Positions 33,393 through 46,035 of a stretch of 64,000 nucleotides of DNA are shown here, one piece after another. This DNA is from Furcasterigmium furcatum (taxonomy: Eukaryota > Ascomycota > Sordariomycetes > Glomerellales > Plectosphaerellaceae). The stretch lies in the NCBI GenBank assembly GCA_001599815.1, contig BCIA01000003.1, positions 310,001 through 374,000 on the forward strand. Reading direction: 5' to 3'. The translations under genes were made by a program, and so were the position numbers. Position 1 is the first letter of the stretch, and each line of letters begins with the position of its first letter. Under the pieces are notes generated by a model that saw nothing but the letters and a program-made list of their open reading frames with translations, was not told the DNA's origin and ran no database searches.

Positions 33393-35825
33393 ATGGCTGG
33401 CTTGATAAGGAGAAACCCACGCACGCGATTCAGGGGCGCTGCCTCTCGGAACTTGGGCCGCCCCAGCATCCGGCGGGATCTTGGGACTGTCGCCGACTCT
33501 CCTTCAACCCCGCCATCGCAAACGATACCAGCTACCACCTCCTCGTCCGTCACGGCAGCTTTCACCGCTGGACAGCGCCCTTCCATGAGACCTAAGAAAA
33601 CCGAGATAGTCAGGAAACGGACGGGGTGTCAGAGATGCCGCACCAAGAAGCGAAAGGTTGGTGTTACCGCCCATCACGATCCCAAGCTGCAACCTCCATG
33701 AATACTAACGACGGTGTAGTGCGATGAGGCCCAGCCAGAATGCCGGGCTTGCACTCAGCGTGGAATCCCCTGCGTGTATCCGAGCCGCATCCGATTCAAG
33801 GACGTGTCTGATGAGACGGCCGAGACTTCCAGGAGAGTCGAAGCGGTGCGCTGGTCACTACTTCAAAGCAGAGACGCACCACGAGGCCAAGGGGCCGACA
33901 CGCTCGCGCGAGACAGTCCAAACCCCCGCCAGCCTCAGGGCGAGAGTTCCGCGGAGGATGGACTGGGGCAGGTCTCTGACGACCTGATAGAAGAAACTTT
34001 CGACGAGGTTTCTCCTCCCAGCACGGCGGAAGTCGGGGATGCAACGGCCACTGCCCAGGACCTCAGAAGCACCTTTGACCAGCAGTCTCTCGGGTTTCTA
34101 GGCAACGAGGCCCTCGACGATGGCATGGAGTGTGCGCCGCCCAGCATGAGTCCCCCAATGAGCGCATTCCCGTGGGCTCGCACGATGTTCGAAGTTGCTC
34201 CGGATTATGGCGAGATCGTCCCGGGCGTGCCGGACCTGACGCGCCGTCTTTTCCCGTCACTGGCTCCGGATTCCCGAGAGGCTCTCGCCATATGGAGCGC
34301 GCCTGATGAGGGGCCCTCTGCGTGGGATGATCTCCTCGACCTGCCCCAGGCGTCGCGGTCGCAAACGCCCGTCACAAGTTCTGCCCTGTCGACTCGGACC
34401 AGACAACGAAACACCACAAGAAGCGAAGAGGCCCTCTTGGCGACTTTTGAGAACGAAATATCACACCGAATCGCCCTTCAAATACCATTTACCCAGCTGT
34501 TCCGCACTAGCAGTGGCCTCCGAGCCGCGGCTCTCGCCCTTGCGAATGCCCACCATCGTCTATGTTCCCGACATGGAGATGCAACACCCACGGCGCGATC
34601 CTCAGGAACCCAGGAGAGCCCGGCATCACCCTTTCGCTGCCACTATTACGATTTTGCCGTCGCCGACCTTTCGCATCAGCTGCAATGTCCCAGCCAAGAG
34701 GCCGGGGACGCCCTGGTCGGCACTTGTATCCTCCTCATCTATCGGGACCTTGCACTCGGCTCACACCGGGATGTCTGCGGGCATCTCCGTCAGCTCGAGA
34801 TCATCTCGTCCATCATCGATCTGGCCTCGTACTGCACGCCGGCTCTGTTGAGGGCCTGGCGAATGCTGTCGTTCGACTTGAGCATGCGGTCGCTGCCCAC
34901 GCGAAAGTCCAAGGCGGGCGTCTTTCCACCGGCGTCGGGCCCAGCTTGGGACAGCCAGGTGACCATCCGCGACATCTTCTCGTCCCTGTGGCGGCTACAC
35001 TGTCGGACGGCCATGGAGGCCTCTTTCTCAGAGCCAGGCGCCCCTTCGAGGCCGAGCGCATCGCGACGAGCAGTGCAGTGGCTCTGCTCCGTGCTCGGCA
35101 GGCGTTGCGACCGCCGCCAGTGGGAACAGCATGACTATCACGACGAGACGCTGTCAAGCGAGGCCATCCTGGCGCAGTGCGGCATGTACGAGGAGAGACT
35201 CAGCATATGGCATCGGTCCATCGCCAAAGACGACCTCCCGGTCCCGAGCATCGGCACGAGCGCCGATGCCATCATGTCGGGGGGAACATTTGGAGTCATC
35301 GTGGCATACGAGGTCACCGACCGCGCGAGAGCCATCGACTACATCCTCTACCTCGTCTCGCGCATGATCTGCTCATACATACAGTCCAGCTGGGGGGCCC
35401 AGGATCCCAGCCACACGCCTGGTTTTGCGTCAGAGGCCCTGGCGAGGATCGCCCTCGGCATCGTGCTCAATCTAGGGCCCGCGCAGCCGGCGGCGTTCGG
35501 CGAACCGCATGTGATGACGCTCCTCTATCAGGTGACCATGCTATCCGAAGGCGCCGTAATCGGGAACGCGATTCTCGACGGCCTGTTTCCCTTCTTTAGG
35601 AAAGAGGGACTCGGCACAACCGAATCAGCAGAGATGAGATACATGGAGAGGCTGATGGAGCTCATCGTCAGGGAGCGGCATGCTGGGCGATCCATTCGCT
35701 TCCTCATGGATGCCGTTGATGAGGATCACAAGGTGCCGGCGGTTTTCATGTCTCGTACGCGAAGGGCTGTTGCTTTTGGAGATTTTAACGGCCGCGGTCG
35801 TTTCCGAGATGTCTTGATGCATTGA
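33393..35825 (+). CDS. Zn2Cys6 transcription factor beside ABCC transporter
   Basis: Seen: exons 33393-33656 and 33720-35825, 789 aa. The 63-nt intron lies just before the third Cys; splicing creates TGCQRCRTKKRKCDEAQPEC followed by RACTQRGIPC (x2,x6,x6,x2,x6). Start ATG 33393 (MAGLIRRNPR) gives an 87-residue lead; the ATG at 33585 (MRPKKTEIVRK) gives a lead of about 15 residues and is equally credible. The rest has an acidic/Ser-rich linker (to about residue 270) and a long helical regulatory region typical of C6 proteins (Fungal_trans_2 type). Role: nuclear regulator, probably of the divergent ABC transporter gene and perhaps of itself through the palindrome in the shared promoter (inference). 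Confidence 0.88.
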
Positions 35826-35991
35826 TACAAGGGTCTCAAGAGAGCCTTGACAGCTTTCCGCGCTCCTGAATGGGGCGTCAGAAATACAGAAATACCCCGG
35901 AGATCAATTTATGAAACCTTGCCTGACATTGCGAGATGAATATACTATACATGATCCAGCCAAATCTAGGTACACAGTCCCGGTGGCGTTG

Positions 35992-37716
35992 TCACAGTTC
36001 CACGCCCCTATCATCGCCCAAGACAGACTGGCCAGGCCGTGCAATGGCCTCGGACAGCGAGTGCCCCTTCGCATCGCGCCCGTTGAGGTGAGCAAGCCAG
36101 TAGTTCACGAGCTTCAGCGAGGATACAGGCTGATCATAAGGAACCTACAAATCACGAGTTAGCACAATTGGTCGGTTTCCTACACTGACAGGGGATGACC
36201 GAAATGACTCACCATATGGCCTGCCTCCTCGACCTCGGCCAACCAAAGGTTTGAAACCCCCTTGATTCTACCTGCTCGTCCACCAGACAGCGACGTCCAT
36301 GGAATCTCCTCCCAAGGCTTTGCCCTGAAAGATGCCTTGCCTTCCCAGTCAACGCCCCGAAGCGCCTCCAGGACACCATCGGGGTTGCAGATGATGTCCG
36401 TCACCCCGACGTAGAATAGGATGTCAAAGGGGTGCCCGGACTTCTCAGCCTTGCTACTCCGCGCATACTTCAACAACTTGAGGATGGCGGGCGTTGTAGG
36501 GTCGTACATATCGCCGGAAGCCATGTAGCGATGAGCCGTGCTGACATCAAACATGTCCCATCCGGTTTTGACACCCCCAGTCTGCGAGGTGATCTCAAAC
36601 TGTCCCTCGAGAACCTCACGGCTGTTCAGATACCCAACAGGGTCCGCAACGTCGGGATAGCAGCTGCCCGGGCCCTGGCAGTGTCTCCGGCGCCGGTCGT
36701 ACACGCTCCTGGTGGCGTTTTGGAAGACCTCGAGGAAGTCAGGAGAGCAGGCCTCGTGAGCCATTGCGCACAGCAGGGATGCGGAACCGCCCTGCTCGCA
36801 GGCGCGGAGGAGCATGTCACAGCGGGGGATCGCCTTCTCGAGGGGGCCGCAGTCGTCCTGCTCGAGGTGCTGGGGGTAGCCTCGCCACTCGGAGGAGCAC
36901 CCGACTTCGTGCATCGAGGGGATCTGGACGGCAGGGTTGATCCAAGGGTTGCCGACGAGGATGGAACGCAGCGGGATAATGAAGTCTGACGCGGACGCAT
37001 CGGACGCCGGGTCGAAGAAGGAATTGTAGTCCAAAATGCTCGAGGCCAGCGTGGGCACGAACCGGCCGGCAAACGACTCTCCTGACAGATGAAGATCGAC
37101 CTTCTTCAGAGACGGGAACGCTTCGTACACCAGCCTGATGAAAGCGACCGAATCCAGAGACGACTCCGGTGTGCGGCTGTGGAGGGCGGGCGGCGAGCCG
37201 CCCGTTCCATTGTCGTTGTAGGAGAAGCCAACGCCGGCGGGCTGGTCCAAGTAGACGACGTTGAAGGACTCTGTCCAGGAGTGCGGGTTGAACTTGGTCG
37301 CGTCTGGGCCGTCGCTGAGGCAAGGCCCATTCTCGAACAGCATGCCGTGGAGGGAGCTTCCGCCAGGCCCTCCCTGGTGCCAGATCAACAGGGGCGCCGA
37401 GGCCGGGTCGTGTCGAGCCTCGTGATACCCTGAGCCGTGTTAGCCAAATGCCTGACAGAAAGCACACACACTCATGTCAGTACTAGTAATGGGAGAGAGC
37501 CATACAGAAGAATAGGTGGCGGTTGTCCAGGTCCGCCCAGCCTGCGTGGTGCTTCGAGCCGCCATTACACAGCGCTGTATCATCAGCAGCCCACGACTTG
37601 TAGCGCAGGGAATAATCGCCAAAGCTAGAGTTCACGGTCCTATAGCCTGAAAGCGCGGCGGCCGCAGGGATCAGAGCTACGACGGTGGCCAACAGGCGGT
37701 GCTTGTTGAATAACAT
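35992..37716 (-). CDS. Serine carboxypeptidase (S10), secreted, copy 1
   Basis: Seen: exons 37506-37716, 36213-37429 and 35992-36144, 526 aa. Signal peptide at residues ~1-20 (LLATVVALIPAAAAL). Splicing intron 1 restores HLFFWYHEARHDPASAPLL; the oxyanion-loop motif appears as HQGGPGGSS where the family has NGGPGxSS. The catalytic triad is visible: Ser189 in SGESFAGRF, Asp415 in YVGVTDIICN and His475 in EEAGHMVPYDQP (joined over intron 2). Cys-rich insertion and N-glycosylation sites as usual for secreted S10 enzymes. Role: removes C-terminal residues from peptides, in the vacuole or outside the cell; signal peptide plus neighbours favour secretion. Most divergent of the three local S10 genes (GESFAG against GESFGG). 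Confidence 0.92.
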
Positions 37717-38382
37717 GGTGACTTTGCTTCTCAGTGCAGCTGGAAGACCTGATCTGGGGTAATGCCAACCAATCGGTTCGGCGCAGGCACTCGCTCGCTC
37801 TAGTATTAATTACTTTTACGTCTCGTCTGGATGTCGCCTCGTGGATGCGGTCTTGGACTAGGAGGCGGATCGCACTTCCTGATTAGGAAAGACTCGGCCA
37901 TGTCCATGGCATTGGCCGGATATGCACCACCGCCCCCTGATCCCAGCCTGGCTGGCAGCTGATCTCTCGAGATGCTCGATACTAAAGTAGCCAGAACAGA
38001 CCAAGAATCCCAACACAGAACCTCATTTGGCGTCTCTGATACGTAATGAAAATCAGTTTCTGGGAGGTAATGAAATGCTGGCACTGTCGGCGGTCTTGTT
38101 TCCGCAGAGGGCGATGAAATGAGAGTGACCCAGAGGCAGAGAACCTGTCGTGGAACCGAGATTTTATGTCAGCGTGGACCGCCGAAAAATTACGGCTCTG
38201 ACAGAGAAATCCGGTGGAATTCGGGTTATGTATCGGCAAAATCACAAAGTTTGATTCCAGAAGCTATCTATCTCTACAAAACATGTAGGGTAGATGGAGT
38301 AACACTTGGCAGCTCCGGGTCCAGGGACCTCAGCTGCGTAGCAATCCTTTATGCGCGTAGGTGAGCACCTATCTACTACAAA
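37717..38382. other. Intergenic stretch between two carboxypeptidase genes
   Basis: 666 bp: promoter of copy 1 and 3' flank of copy 2, both on the minus strand. No further gene seen. Confidence 0.5.
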
Positions 38383-40154
38383 CTAATTGAAAAGCCCGAC
38401 GACATTTTCAGAGGCCGATTTCTTTCCTAGCCATGCTTGAACAACGCGGGAAACGGCCAACGGCTGGTCGTGAGGAGACATGTGTCCGGCCTCGTCGATA
38501 GTCACGACGGCCAGGTTCTTGGCCACCTTTGCCTGACCTCCCAGGACCATTTTCTTCTCCTCAGACTCTCCATAGTACCATGGCTTAAGCATCTTAGACT
38601 GGAAGGCGGCGTGGCCGCTCCATAACAGAGAATTGTAGGTTCTGAGAATGCCTTCGGTGTTGCTTCGTGCAGTCGCTCATTAGTACTCGTCTCCCATATA
38701 CGTAGGTAGTGACAGCTCTGGACTCACACGATGGCATCGTTGTTGCCGTTCAATACCAGAACGGGGGTGCTCTTCTCGTCGAGGGTACGGGAAATTTCGC
38801 GGGTAGAAGGCAGCAAAATGTCCGCCTGCTGAGCCCAAATAGAGTTGAGCCGCATGTTCACCGGCTCAAACAGTCGCTTTTCGAAGCCGAGGGCCTCTTG
38901 AACCTCTTCTCGGTTGAGATATTCCGCAACTTCCTGCATCCCTGTACAACTTATTGTTAGCATCTAGAGCGTTTGACAGAACCGGCACAGAAATGTTCGG
39001 GGGGGGGGAGGTAGTTGTATACGAACCTAGTCGCCCGCACATAGGGGGGTCGATGCACTCTGTCCTGTCGTCATAGGGATTCTGCCCGCCAGGAACAACA
39101 TCGCGCTGGTACGGCTCGCCGACGAGCCCGCACTTTTCAAATGCGGTGAAGCAGATATCCACGTCGTATGTCGCTTCACAGAGTCTGCCAAACCTGTCGC
39201 ATGATGGGTAGCCTTCTTCCATCTCCTCGCAGGCGGATGCGTTCAGACCCCGATGCGCACTCGTGGGCTCCGAGGCGCAAAAATGATCGTAAAGCCCCAG
39301 AATGGAGTTTGATAGATCCACGAGGGCATTCACCAGGATTACCGAATCGAATCTTCTCCGCATAAGATCTGCGTAGACGGGACAATACTTGCCACCGAAC
39401 GACTCTCCCGCAAGGTGGAGGGGCCTCCCTTGGAGTTCTGGGAAGTAATCTCGGAAAAATCCATCCAGAAACTTGTCTAGATCTATGGCCGACTCTTGCA
39501 AGTTCCTGGCCCACAGATCCTGGTTCTGCGGGTCAGAGAAGCCGACGCCGACGGGTTGACTGTGAGATGGGATGAGCTTGGTCGTTCGGTGCAGGCCAGC
39601 TTCTTCAGTGGATATTGACTCACTCAATGAACAGCATGTTGGCAAACTCCGTCCAGCTGTCCTTGGACCTCTCTGTTTTCTTTCCATCCTCGGTCACACT
39701 GCAAGGGCCGATCTCGTGGAAAGCCCCCAGCAGGGATGATGCACCGGGGCCTCTTTCTCGATGTTTTAGCTGTATCCATGAAACTAGAACACCAACAAGT
39801 GGTACTAACCCGTTCAGCCAGATAATAATGGGCGCATCCTCGGGTTGGTGGCGACTTTCAAAGTACCCTGATAAACAGTCAGCACTGGGCTTGGAGGGCA
39901 CGTATCAAGCCCTTACAGAAGAACATCTCCCGCTCAGCATCAACCGGTACAAGGCCGGTCCACTGTCTAGAGCCGGCATCGCAAATGGTGTCGTTCTGCT
40001 CAACGAATTTTTGATGATGAGAAATACCTTGCCCCTCTGAGCCATCGCCCATTAGGGTCCATTGTGATGGACCGTTGGTGGGGATGGCGGTTGCGGTCCA
40101 AGCAAGGAGCGCCTCGGCAACGAGGCAAGTGAGAGTAATGGGCGGTGTGTACAT
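38383..40154 (-). CDS. Serine carboxypeptidase (S10), secreted, copy 2
   Basis: Seen: exons 39917-40154, 39810-39867, 39624-39752, 39027-39559, 38728-38941 and 38383-38662; 483 aa. A signal peptide (LVAEALLAWTATA) occupies about residues 1-23. Joined motifs: MFFWYFESRHQPEDAPIIIW, LNGGPGASSLLG across intron 2, and FIDQPVGVGFSDP across intron 3. Catalytic Ser195 in AGESFGGKY, Asp388 in LNGNNDAIVN and His451 in DEAGHMSPHDQP. One intron carries a run of about ten G near 39000 on the plus strand. Paralogue of the plus-strand copy 3, with which it shares the GESFGG form and a 356-bp divergent promoter. Role: secreted or vacuolar exopeptidase. Confidence 0.9.
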
Positions 40155-40510
40155 GACTTGATAAGTGGCAGGCTGCTCACGGCCAGATAGACTTGTTTCG
40201 AGAAAGGTGATTTCGATGGATAAAGAGGGCGGTCAGAGCCCCGGGTCTCCAACCAAGCGAGCAGGGAGGGCCGGGGTGACGGCGGCTGTCGGCTGCGTTG
40301 CCTGTTTAGGAAAGTGGGTGCGCCGGCGGGAATAACATCGTGGCTCCTCCGACTCCGGCGGCCGGCCATCATGCCTCAACCCCGGTCAGCATGCGACGTA
40401 CTACTGAGGTATTGTGGATTCAGTGATAAGCAGCAAACTCAAGTGTGCATGTTCGATGGGAATTGCTCATCTGCTGCTTTCACACGACGCTCTCGCGAGT
40501 AGACAACGCA
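40155..40510. promoter_or_regulatory. Divergent promoter between carboxypeptidase copies 2 and 3
   Basis: 356 bp between two head-to-head S10 genes, likely serving both. No clear repeat or box identified. Confidence 0.55.
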
Positions 40511-42051
40511 ATGGTACAGATTCGACGCCTCCTCTCTGGCTGTGTCGCGCTCGCGGCCTGCGCGAATGCATCGGGGACCTTTCGGGTCCATGAGCCTCCC
40601 GAATCTCTGTGCCCAACAGCAGGTGATGGCATGGTTGGGTACTACGATTTTAGTGAGACCCATGCGTGGCCTTGAACTCGTGGGAGGCAGCACTTCTGAC
40701 ACCACACCCCAGATGACAATTCGAAGCACCTCTTTTTCTGGCTTGCCGAGAGTCGCAATGATCCGGCGAACGACCCTCTGGTCCTTTGGATGAGCGGCGG
40801 CCCCGGGGCTTCATCTGTTGCCCTTGGACTGTTCGACGAGCTCGGGCCCTGCCTGATCGATCATCCAGGTGCTGCGAAAGGAAATAGTTTTGCCTGGAAC
40901 AACAACGCCAGCGTCCTCTTTGTCGAGTGAGTCTTGCTTCCCATGGACGGATTATGAGAAGGGGGTCTAATCATAGCTCTTTTGCGCCAGCCAACCTGTC
41001 AGGGTAGGGTTTTCGTACTCTGATGACCCGGTCAAGGCTCTTGATGAAGCAATGGAGGACATGTACCTCTTCCTCACGGGCTTCGTCACAGAGTTCCCAC
41101 GTTATGCCTCGCAGGATTTCTATATTGTAGGGGAATCCTTCGGCGGCACATGGGTCCCTGCCTTGGCACATAAAATACATCAGAAGCAATCGTCTCCCAT
41201 GGCGGACATTGTTCGCTCGACCTCAACCAGCGACGCCAGCTTCATCAACCTCAAAGGCATTGGTCTCGGAAACGCACAGCTGTCCCAGGCACTCCAGTGG
41301 CCAGGCTTTTACGCGACTGGCTGCACTGGCGACAAGCCCGTCTTCAACGCAAGCGTTTGCGCCGTCATGGAGGCTGACATGTCCGAATGTGTCGCAATGC
41401 TCGAAATCTGCTCTGGTAGCCCCGAAGTCTGTGGACCGGTGCTCGAACACTGCCGCCAGTCGAGCGTAAACCTCGTCTTTGAGGCAGGACTGAACCCGTA
41501 CGATTTCCGCCAACGCTGTGAGCATCCTCCTCTCTGCTACGAGGAGCCGACATGGATCGAGGAGTATCTCAACACAACCGAAGCCCGGAAGCTTCTCGGC
41601 GTGCCTTCTGACGTTCAGCTCAACTTGGTCGATATGGAGCTCAACAGTAATTTCGTTGCTTCTGGTGCACTAGCTGTGGACCCGATCCAATGGGTGGAAG
41701 AGCTGCTTGATAAGGTACGAGCCATACATCCCCGCCCATGGCATAGGACAGCCCGCGACTAACTGCGTGGATCAGGACTATCGCGTTCTCATTTACGCCG
41801 GCAACAAGGATTGGTTTTGCAACGCCGAGGGCGAGCGCCTCATGGCCAACAGTGTCCGCTGGAAGCACCAGAGCAGCTTTCAAGTCGCACAGGAGAAGAC
41901 ATGGTCTGTGAGAGGCAAGGAGGCAGGCAGTCTCAAGTCATTCGACAAGTTGGCATTTGCGGAGGTGTTCGACGCGGGGCACATGGTCCCGGCGGACAAG
42001 CCTGAAGAGGCGCTCTTCGTTATCAACAGCTGGCTGTCCGGCACCTTGTAG
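40511..42051 (+). CDS. Serine carboxypeptidase (S10), secreted, copy 3
   Basis: Seen: exons 40511-40652, 40713-40926, 40991-41714 and 41776-42051, 451 aa. Signal peptide at about residues 1-21 (LLSGCVALAACANASG). After splicing: DNSKHLFFWLAESRNDPAND, MSGGPGASSVALG (Ser for the usual Asn of NGGPG) and VDQPVRVGFSYSDDP, where the usual Gly of QPxGxGFS is Arg. Catalytic Ser168 (VGESFGGTW), Asp372 (AGNKDWFCN) and His429 (DAGHMVPADKP) are intact. Paired cysteines and N-glycosylation sites fit a secreted glycoprotein. Together with copies 1 and 2 and the OPT transporter downstream it forms a peptide-degradation and uptake neighbourhood. Confidence 0.92.
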
Positions 42052-42652
42052 ACATACCCGTATCTAAACATAGACAGTTTCCGTGCTCGCCCATCTCTTC
42101 GGTTCTTCGGAGGCCATGCAACTCCTGAGAAAAGCACAGCCAAGATAGACATCACGCCACTATCAACCCACGGGCCCATTGTGTGAGAACGGCTGGCTTC
42201 GGCCTGCGCCTCACTATCTATTGATCCATAGTATTTCCACCCCAATTATCAGCTTGCAGGCGGGCGGCGACTCACACCAGTACTTCTGCCGCAAAAGATA
42301 GCTTACGCTTTCCCGATGAACCGTAGTGGGACGCCGAGTGCGATATCGTCGCCAAGCTCTGGGGTTGAGCGCTGGGGAGGTGGAATTGCTTTCTCCAAAA
42401 GGCCTAGCCCAGTGTCCAACCCCGCGTTTAGGGTCCAGACAGGCGGGACCGAGCTTGGATGATGGGTGTCTAGGGGCCATAGATAAGGGACTCGGCCTGA
42501 ATCGCGCAGCGCTCGGGAAAGGATATAACTAATAGATCCGCTCGGCTTATTGTTCCTTTCTCACTCACCACGACACTCTGCCTCTTCACCCCAGGCAATA
42601 CTGTTCTGTCTCTTTGATTGCCTGCCTCTCCAGTGTTCGTTCCTTGGCCAGC
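42052..42652. promoter_or_regulatory. Intergenic region upstream of the OPT transporter
   Basis: 601 bp between two same-strand genes. A weak ATATAAC box is near 42523, about 130 bp before the OPT start, followed by a CT-rich leader. Nothing else is evident. Confidence 0.45.
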
Positions 42653-44984
42653 ATGTCTTCTGCAGGCGAAAAGCAGGGGCCGAACTCGCCCCGCGCCAAC
42701 CCGGAGATCAAGAGCGAGCCTGTGCTCGTTACGGATGCGGGCGAAGACAAGTCCATTCACATGGGCCAGGTCATCGTAGAGGACACCTTCCTGCCCCTCG
42801 AAAATGTTGAGAAGTATGACGGCCGCCGGATTCTGACCGTCAGAGCCGTGGTAACGGGAGGCTTTCTGGGCTCCCTGATTGCTTGCTCCAACCTGTATCT
42901 TGGTAAGGACAGTCCACTGGCCGAGTCGGCTTTTCAGCCGGAACCACGGGGTTGCTAACACATTTGCAGGCCTCAAGACCGGCTTTGGTGCAGACGCCAC
43001 TCTTTTTGCCTCCATTTTCGGCTTCGGCATCCTGAAGCTCTTGGAACGATCTAAGGTACGTGCGGGCAGTGGTTCTCTTCCAGGTGGCATCTATTGGTGA
43101 CTTTCTTTCTGACAACTTGACCATCAGCTCCCTCTGGTATCCGGCTACTTTGGGCCCCACGAAAACAACATTGTCCAAGCTACCGCCCTGGGCAGCATCG
43201 GAGTCAGCTTCATCTTCATCAGCGGCGTTCCCGCGATGATACAGATGAACCTCCTCGGCGAAATTGGCTCAGCCAGCTATGGAACGCTGGTCTGCTTGAC
43301 CTTCCTGTCAGGGTTCTGGGGGCTCGCATTCACCGTTCCTCTGCGAAAAATATTCATCTTGAAGCTGGCCCGGGACCTCAATCTCACGTTTCCCCTCGGT
43401 ACGGCGTCCGCCGTTACCATCCGAACTTTGCACTCCAAGACCGACGGGGGCCAGGGATCCAAGGAAAACCTCCGAGCTCTCAGCATCACCTTTGCCGTGT
43501 GTCTCCTCTGGTCGGTGGCAACTTCATACGCGCCTGGAATCCTCTACAACTGGAACATCTTCTGGTGGATCTACAAATGGGGTGGACACGGCATCATCGG
43601 CGCGGTCAGCTGGGGCTGGCTCAGCTGGTCCTGGTCGCCGTCCATCCTGGGCATAGGCATGTTTATCGGCCTTAATCCTGCTCTGTCCTTTCTACTTGGA
43701 TCCGTCTTGGCCTGGGGCATTATTGGGCCCATCCTCGTCCATCTCGAAGTTGCCTCGGGACTCCCCATGTCCCCGGAGTACCCTGGCCTGGTCACATATA
43801 ACGCCTTCAACCCCGCCAACTTCACTGAAAACCCTTCACCCCGGTACTGGATCCTGTGGCCCGCCGTGTTCATGATGCTTGCCGTGTCACTCACGACTGT
43901 CTTCCTCCAGTCCAAGGCGTTCGGTAAGTTGGCGTGGTATGGCATCACTCAGCTCCGGCAGACAGTCTTCCCGGGAAGCCGAGACCAGCAGTCGACTGCC
44001 CAGACCCAGGCCCTCTCCGAAGAACGCGATATCGACCCGATCCCCAAGAAATATGCGATCAGGTGGTGGGAGTGGTCCGGCCTAGCGCTCATCTCCTTTG
44101 TCATTGCGATGGTCGTTCTCCCGGTCCAGTTCGACATTGCTGCCGACATGAGCTTGCTGCACCTCGTCCTGGGCTTCTTCTGGGCCATTGTCGTTGTCCA
44201 GGTATTCGGATCTGTGGGAACGTCCCCTATTGCAAGCGTGTCGAAAGGCTCGCAGTTTATCACGGGCGCTATTCTGCGCGAACAGGTCGACAAGATCGGA
44301 GTCGACGCCGCTGCGCGATCGAATCTGCTCGGGGCCACGATATCATCGGGAGCAGGACAGGCGGCTGCCGAGCTGGTCCAGGACTTCAGGACCGGGTTCC
44401 TCCTGGGCACTCCGACGCGATACCAATGGTACGCCCAGCTCGCCGGCACCATGATCTCGACGCTGCTCATGCCGGGCCTGTTCCTCCTCTTCACCAAGGC
44501 CTTCCCGTGTATCCTGGACCCGGCGGCCACGTTCTGCGAGTTCGCCACGCCCTCCGTCACGGCGTGGCGCATCATCACCATAGGCATCCTCTCGCCAGCC
44601 ATGCCCATCGGCACATCCAGTTGGGTCGCGTCCATCATTTTCGTCGCCATCGGCGTGGGCTTGACAGTGCTGAAGCAGTGGTTCACGCGCCACGCCACGT
44701 ATAACCGTTGGGATGCCTGGGTTCCCAACCCAGCCGTTGTCGCCCTTGCCATGACGATCCCCGGGTCTTCTGTAGGCATGACCTTTGCAATCGGCGCGAC
44801 GGCGGCGGCACTCTGGGCGCGGTACGGGAAGGTGTCGCACTCGCGATACTTTTACGCGGTGGCTGCAGGTGCCGTTGCCGGAGAGGGCGTTGCCTACGTT
44901 CTGCTGAGCGCTCTCAAGATTGCCGAGGTCGGCGGCCCTACCCCTTATGGGACCAAGATTGGTTGCGTGGCAGAATTGTGCTGA
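42653..44984 (+). CDS. Oligopeptide transporter (OPT superfamily)
   Basis: Seen: exons 42653-42902, 42970-43055 and 43128-44984, 730 aa. Splicing joins SNLYLGLKTGFGADATLFAS, the conserved first OPT membrane segment (xNxYxGLKTGx), then LKLLERSKLPLVSGYFGPHE. Later motifs include FPLGTASAVTIRTLHSK, the conserved NIFWWIYKWGGHGIIGA region, a charged cytosolic loop (RDQQSTAQTQALSEERDIDP), IASVSKGSQFITGAI and TKAFPCILDPAATFCEF. About 15 membrane segments are expected. Known: OPT proteins import small peptides, glutathione or metal-chelate complexes by H+ symport at the plasma membrane; the LKTGFG and TGxTP/IASVSKG layout recalls the branch that includes YSL-like members. Neighbouring secreted carboxypeptidases make peptide uptake the simplest role (inference). 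Confidence 0.92.
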
Positions 44985-46035
44985 TCAGAGCGAGTCCGGT
45001 CCATGGTTCGGGGCTTGAGTAGGTCACTGGACTGTTTAAATAATTCCAGGTTGAGCGTATCCAGTACCAAAGTGCGTTGTCCATCTTGTCTCCCTTCCAC
45101 TCAAGACATCCATGGACGTGAGCTCTTCTGATCATTGATCTGTTAAATATCACATTCGGGCGTGAAGCATTCCACTCCATATCGCTAGTAAGGCGAGGTC
45201 GGCATGAAAGAGATTCGTCATCTACAATCACGGCCATCAACAGACAAGCGGCAGCCATGTGAACCCCGAGTCGTCCCACGAGCCAAAGATCCCCCATGGC
45301 TATCAAGGCAGCTCGCCGGGTGCTAGTCATCGGGAACAGCGAGAGCGCCATCGACACTGTACTGCAGTCTGTCCCTACCGTGGTCACGTAGGTTGACAGG
45401 GCCAAGCAAGAAGATGAGATGATGCTGTAGTGGGAAAATAGATGACAAGTCTCTCAGACAAGGGAGAGAGGCATTTCCACACGATTGATCTGCACCATGA
45501 GTGTACGTGTGGCATACTTTGATAAGCTCAACGATCTGCGAGCGAATATGTGCAGGACGGGGCAGTGGATGACGTGCTTCTACAGGTTTCCCCGTCGAAT
45601 GGGCTGGAGAGCTGATTCAGACGCGAGAGTGGAAGCTGAGGATGAGACTGTGCAAGTGAAACAAAAGGCTACCTATTTTGAGGTAGATGATCGGCAGGAC
45701 GCCAAATACACCCTATGACATGGATCAATCAGATCTATGAATGCGGCGGCAGAATGATGAGCGAAGAACATTGCTGAGGGCGCCACCGGCGGCTGGCTTC
45801 AGGCGCCTCCTTGCTGGTTGGTTGGGAGAAGCAAGCTGAGGCAACTTGCATGTTTGTACCACCCCCAGCCGCGTTGAGGCGCATGGTGGCGACTGTGCCC
45901 CCCTTGTCGACAAGATCAGGCTGCGCATGATGTACTGTGTTGAAAAGGACAACACATTGCAGACTTCCTCTCCGCTGCTTTCGTTGCCATTGCAACTCTC
46001 CCCTCACGCGACAGACAGCCTGAGCATGCGCCGCC
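44985..46035. other. Intergenic stretch, no gene recognised
   Basis: 1051 bp before the membrane-protein gene. Two modest frames (45485-45718 plus, 44938-45405 minus) have no motif or coding signature I can defend. Confidence 0.5.
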
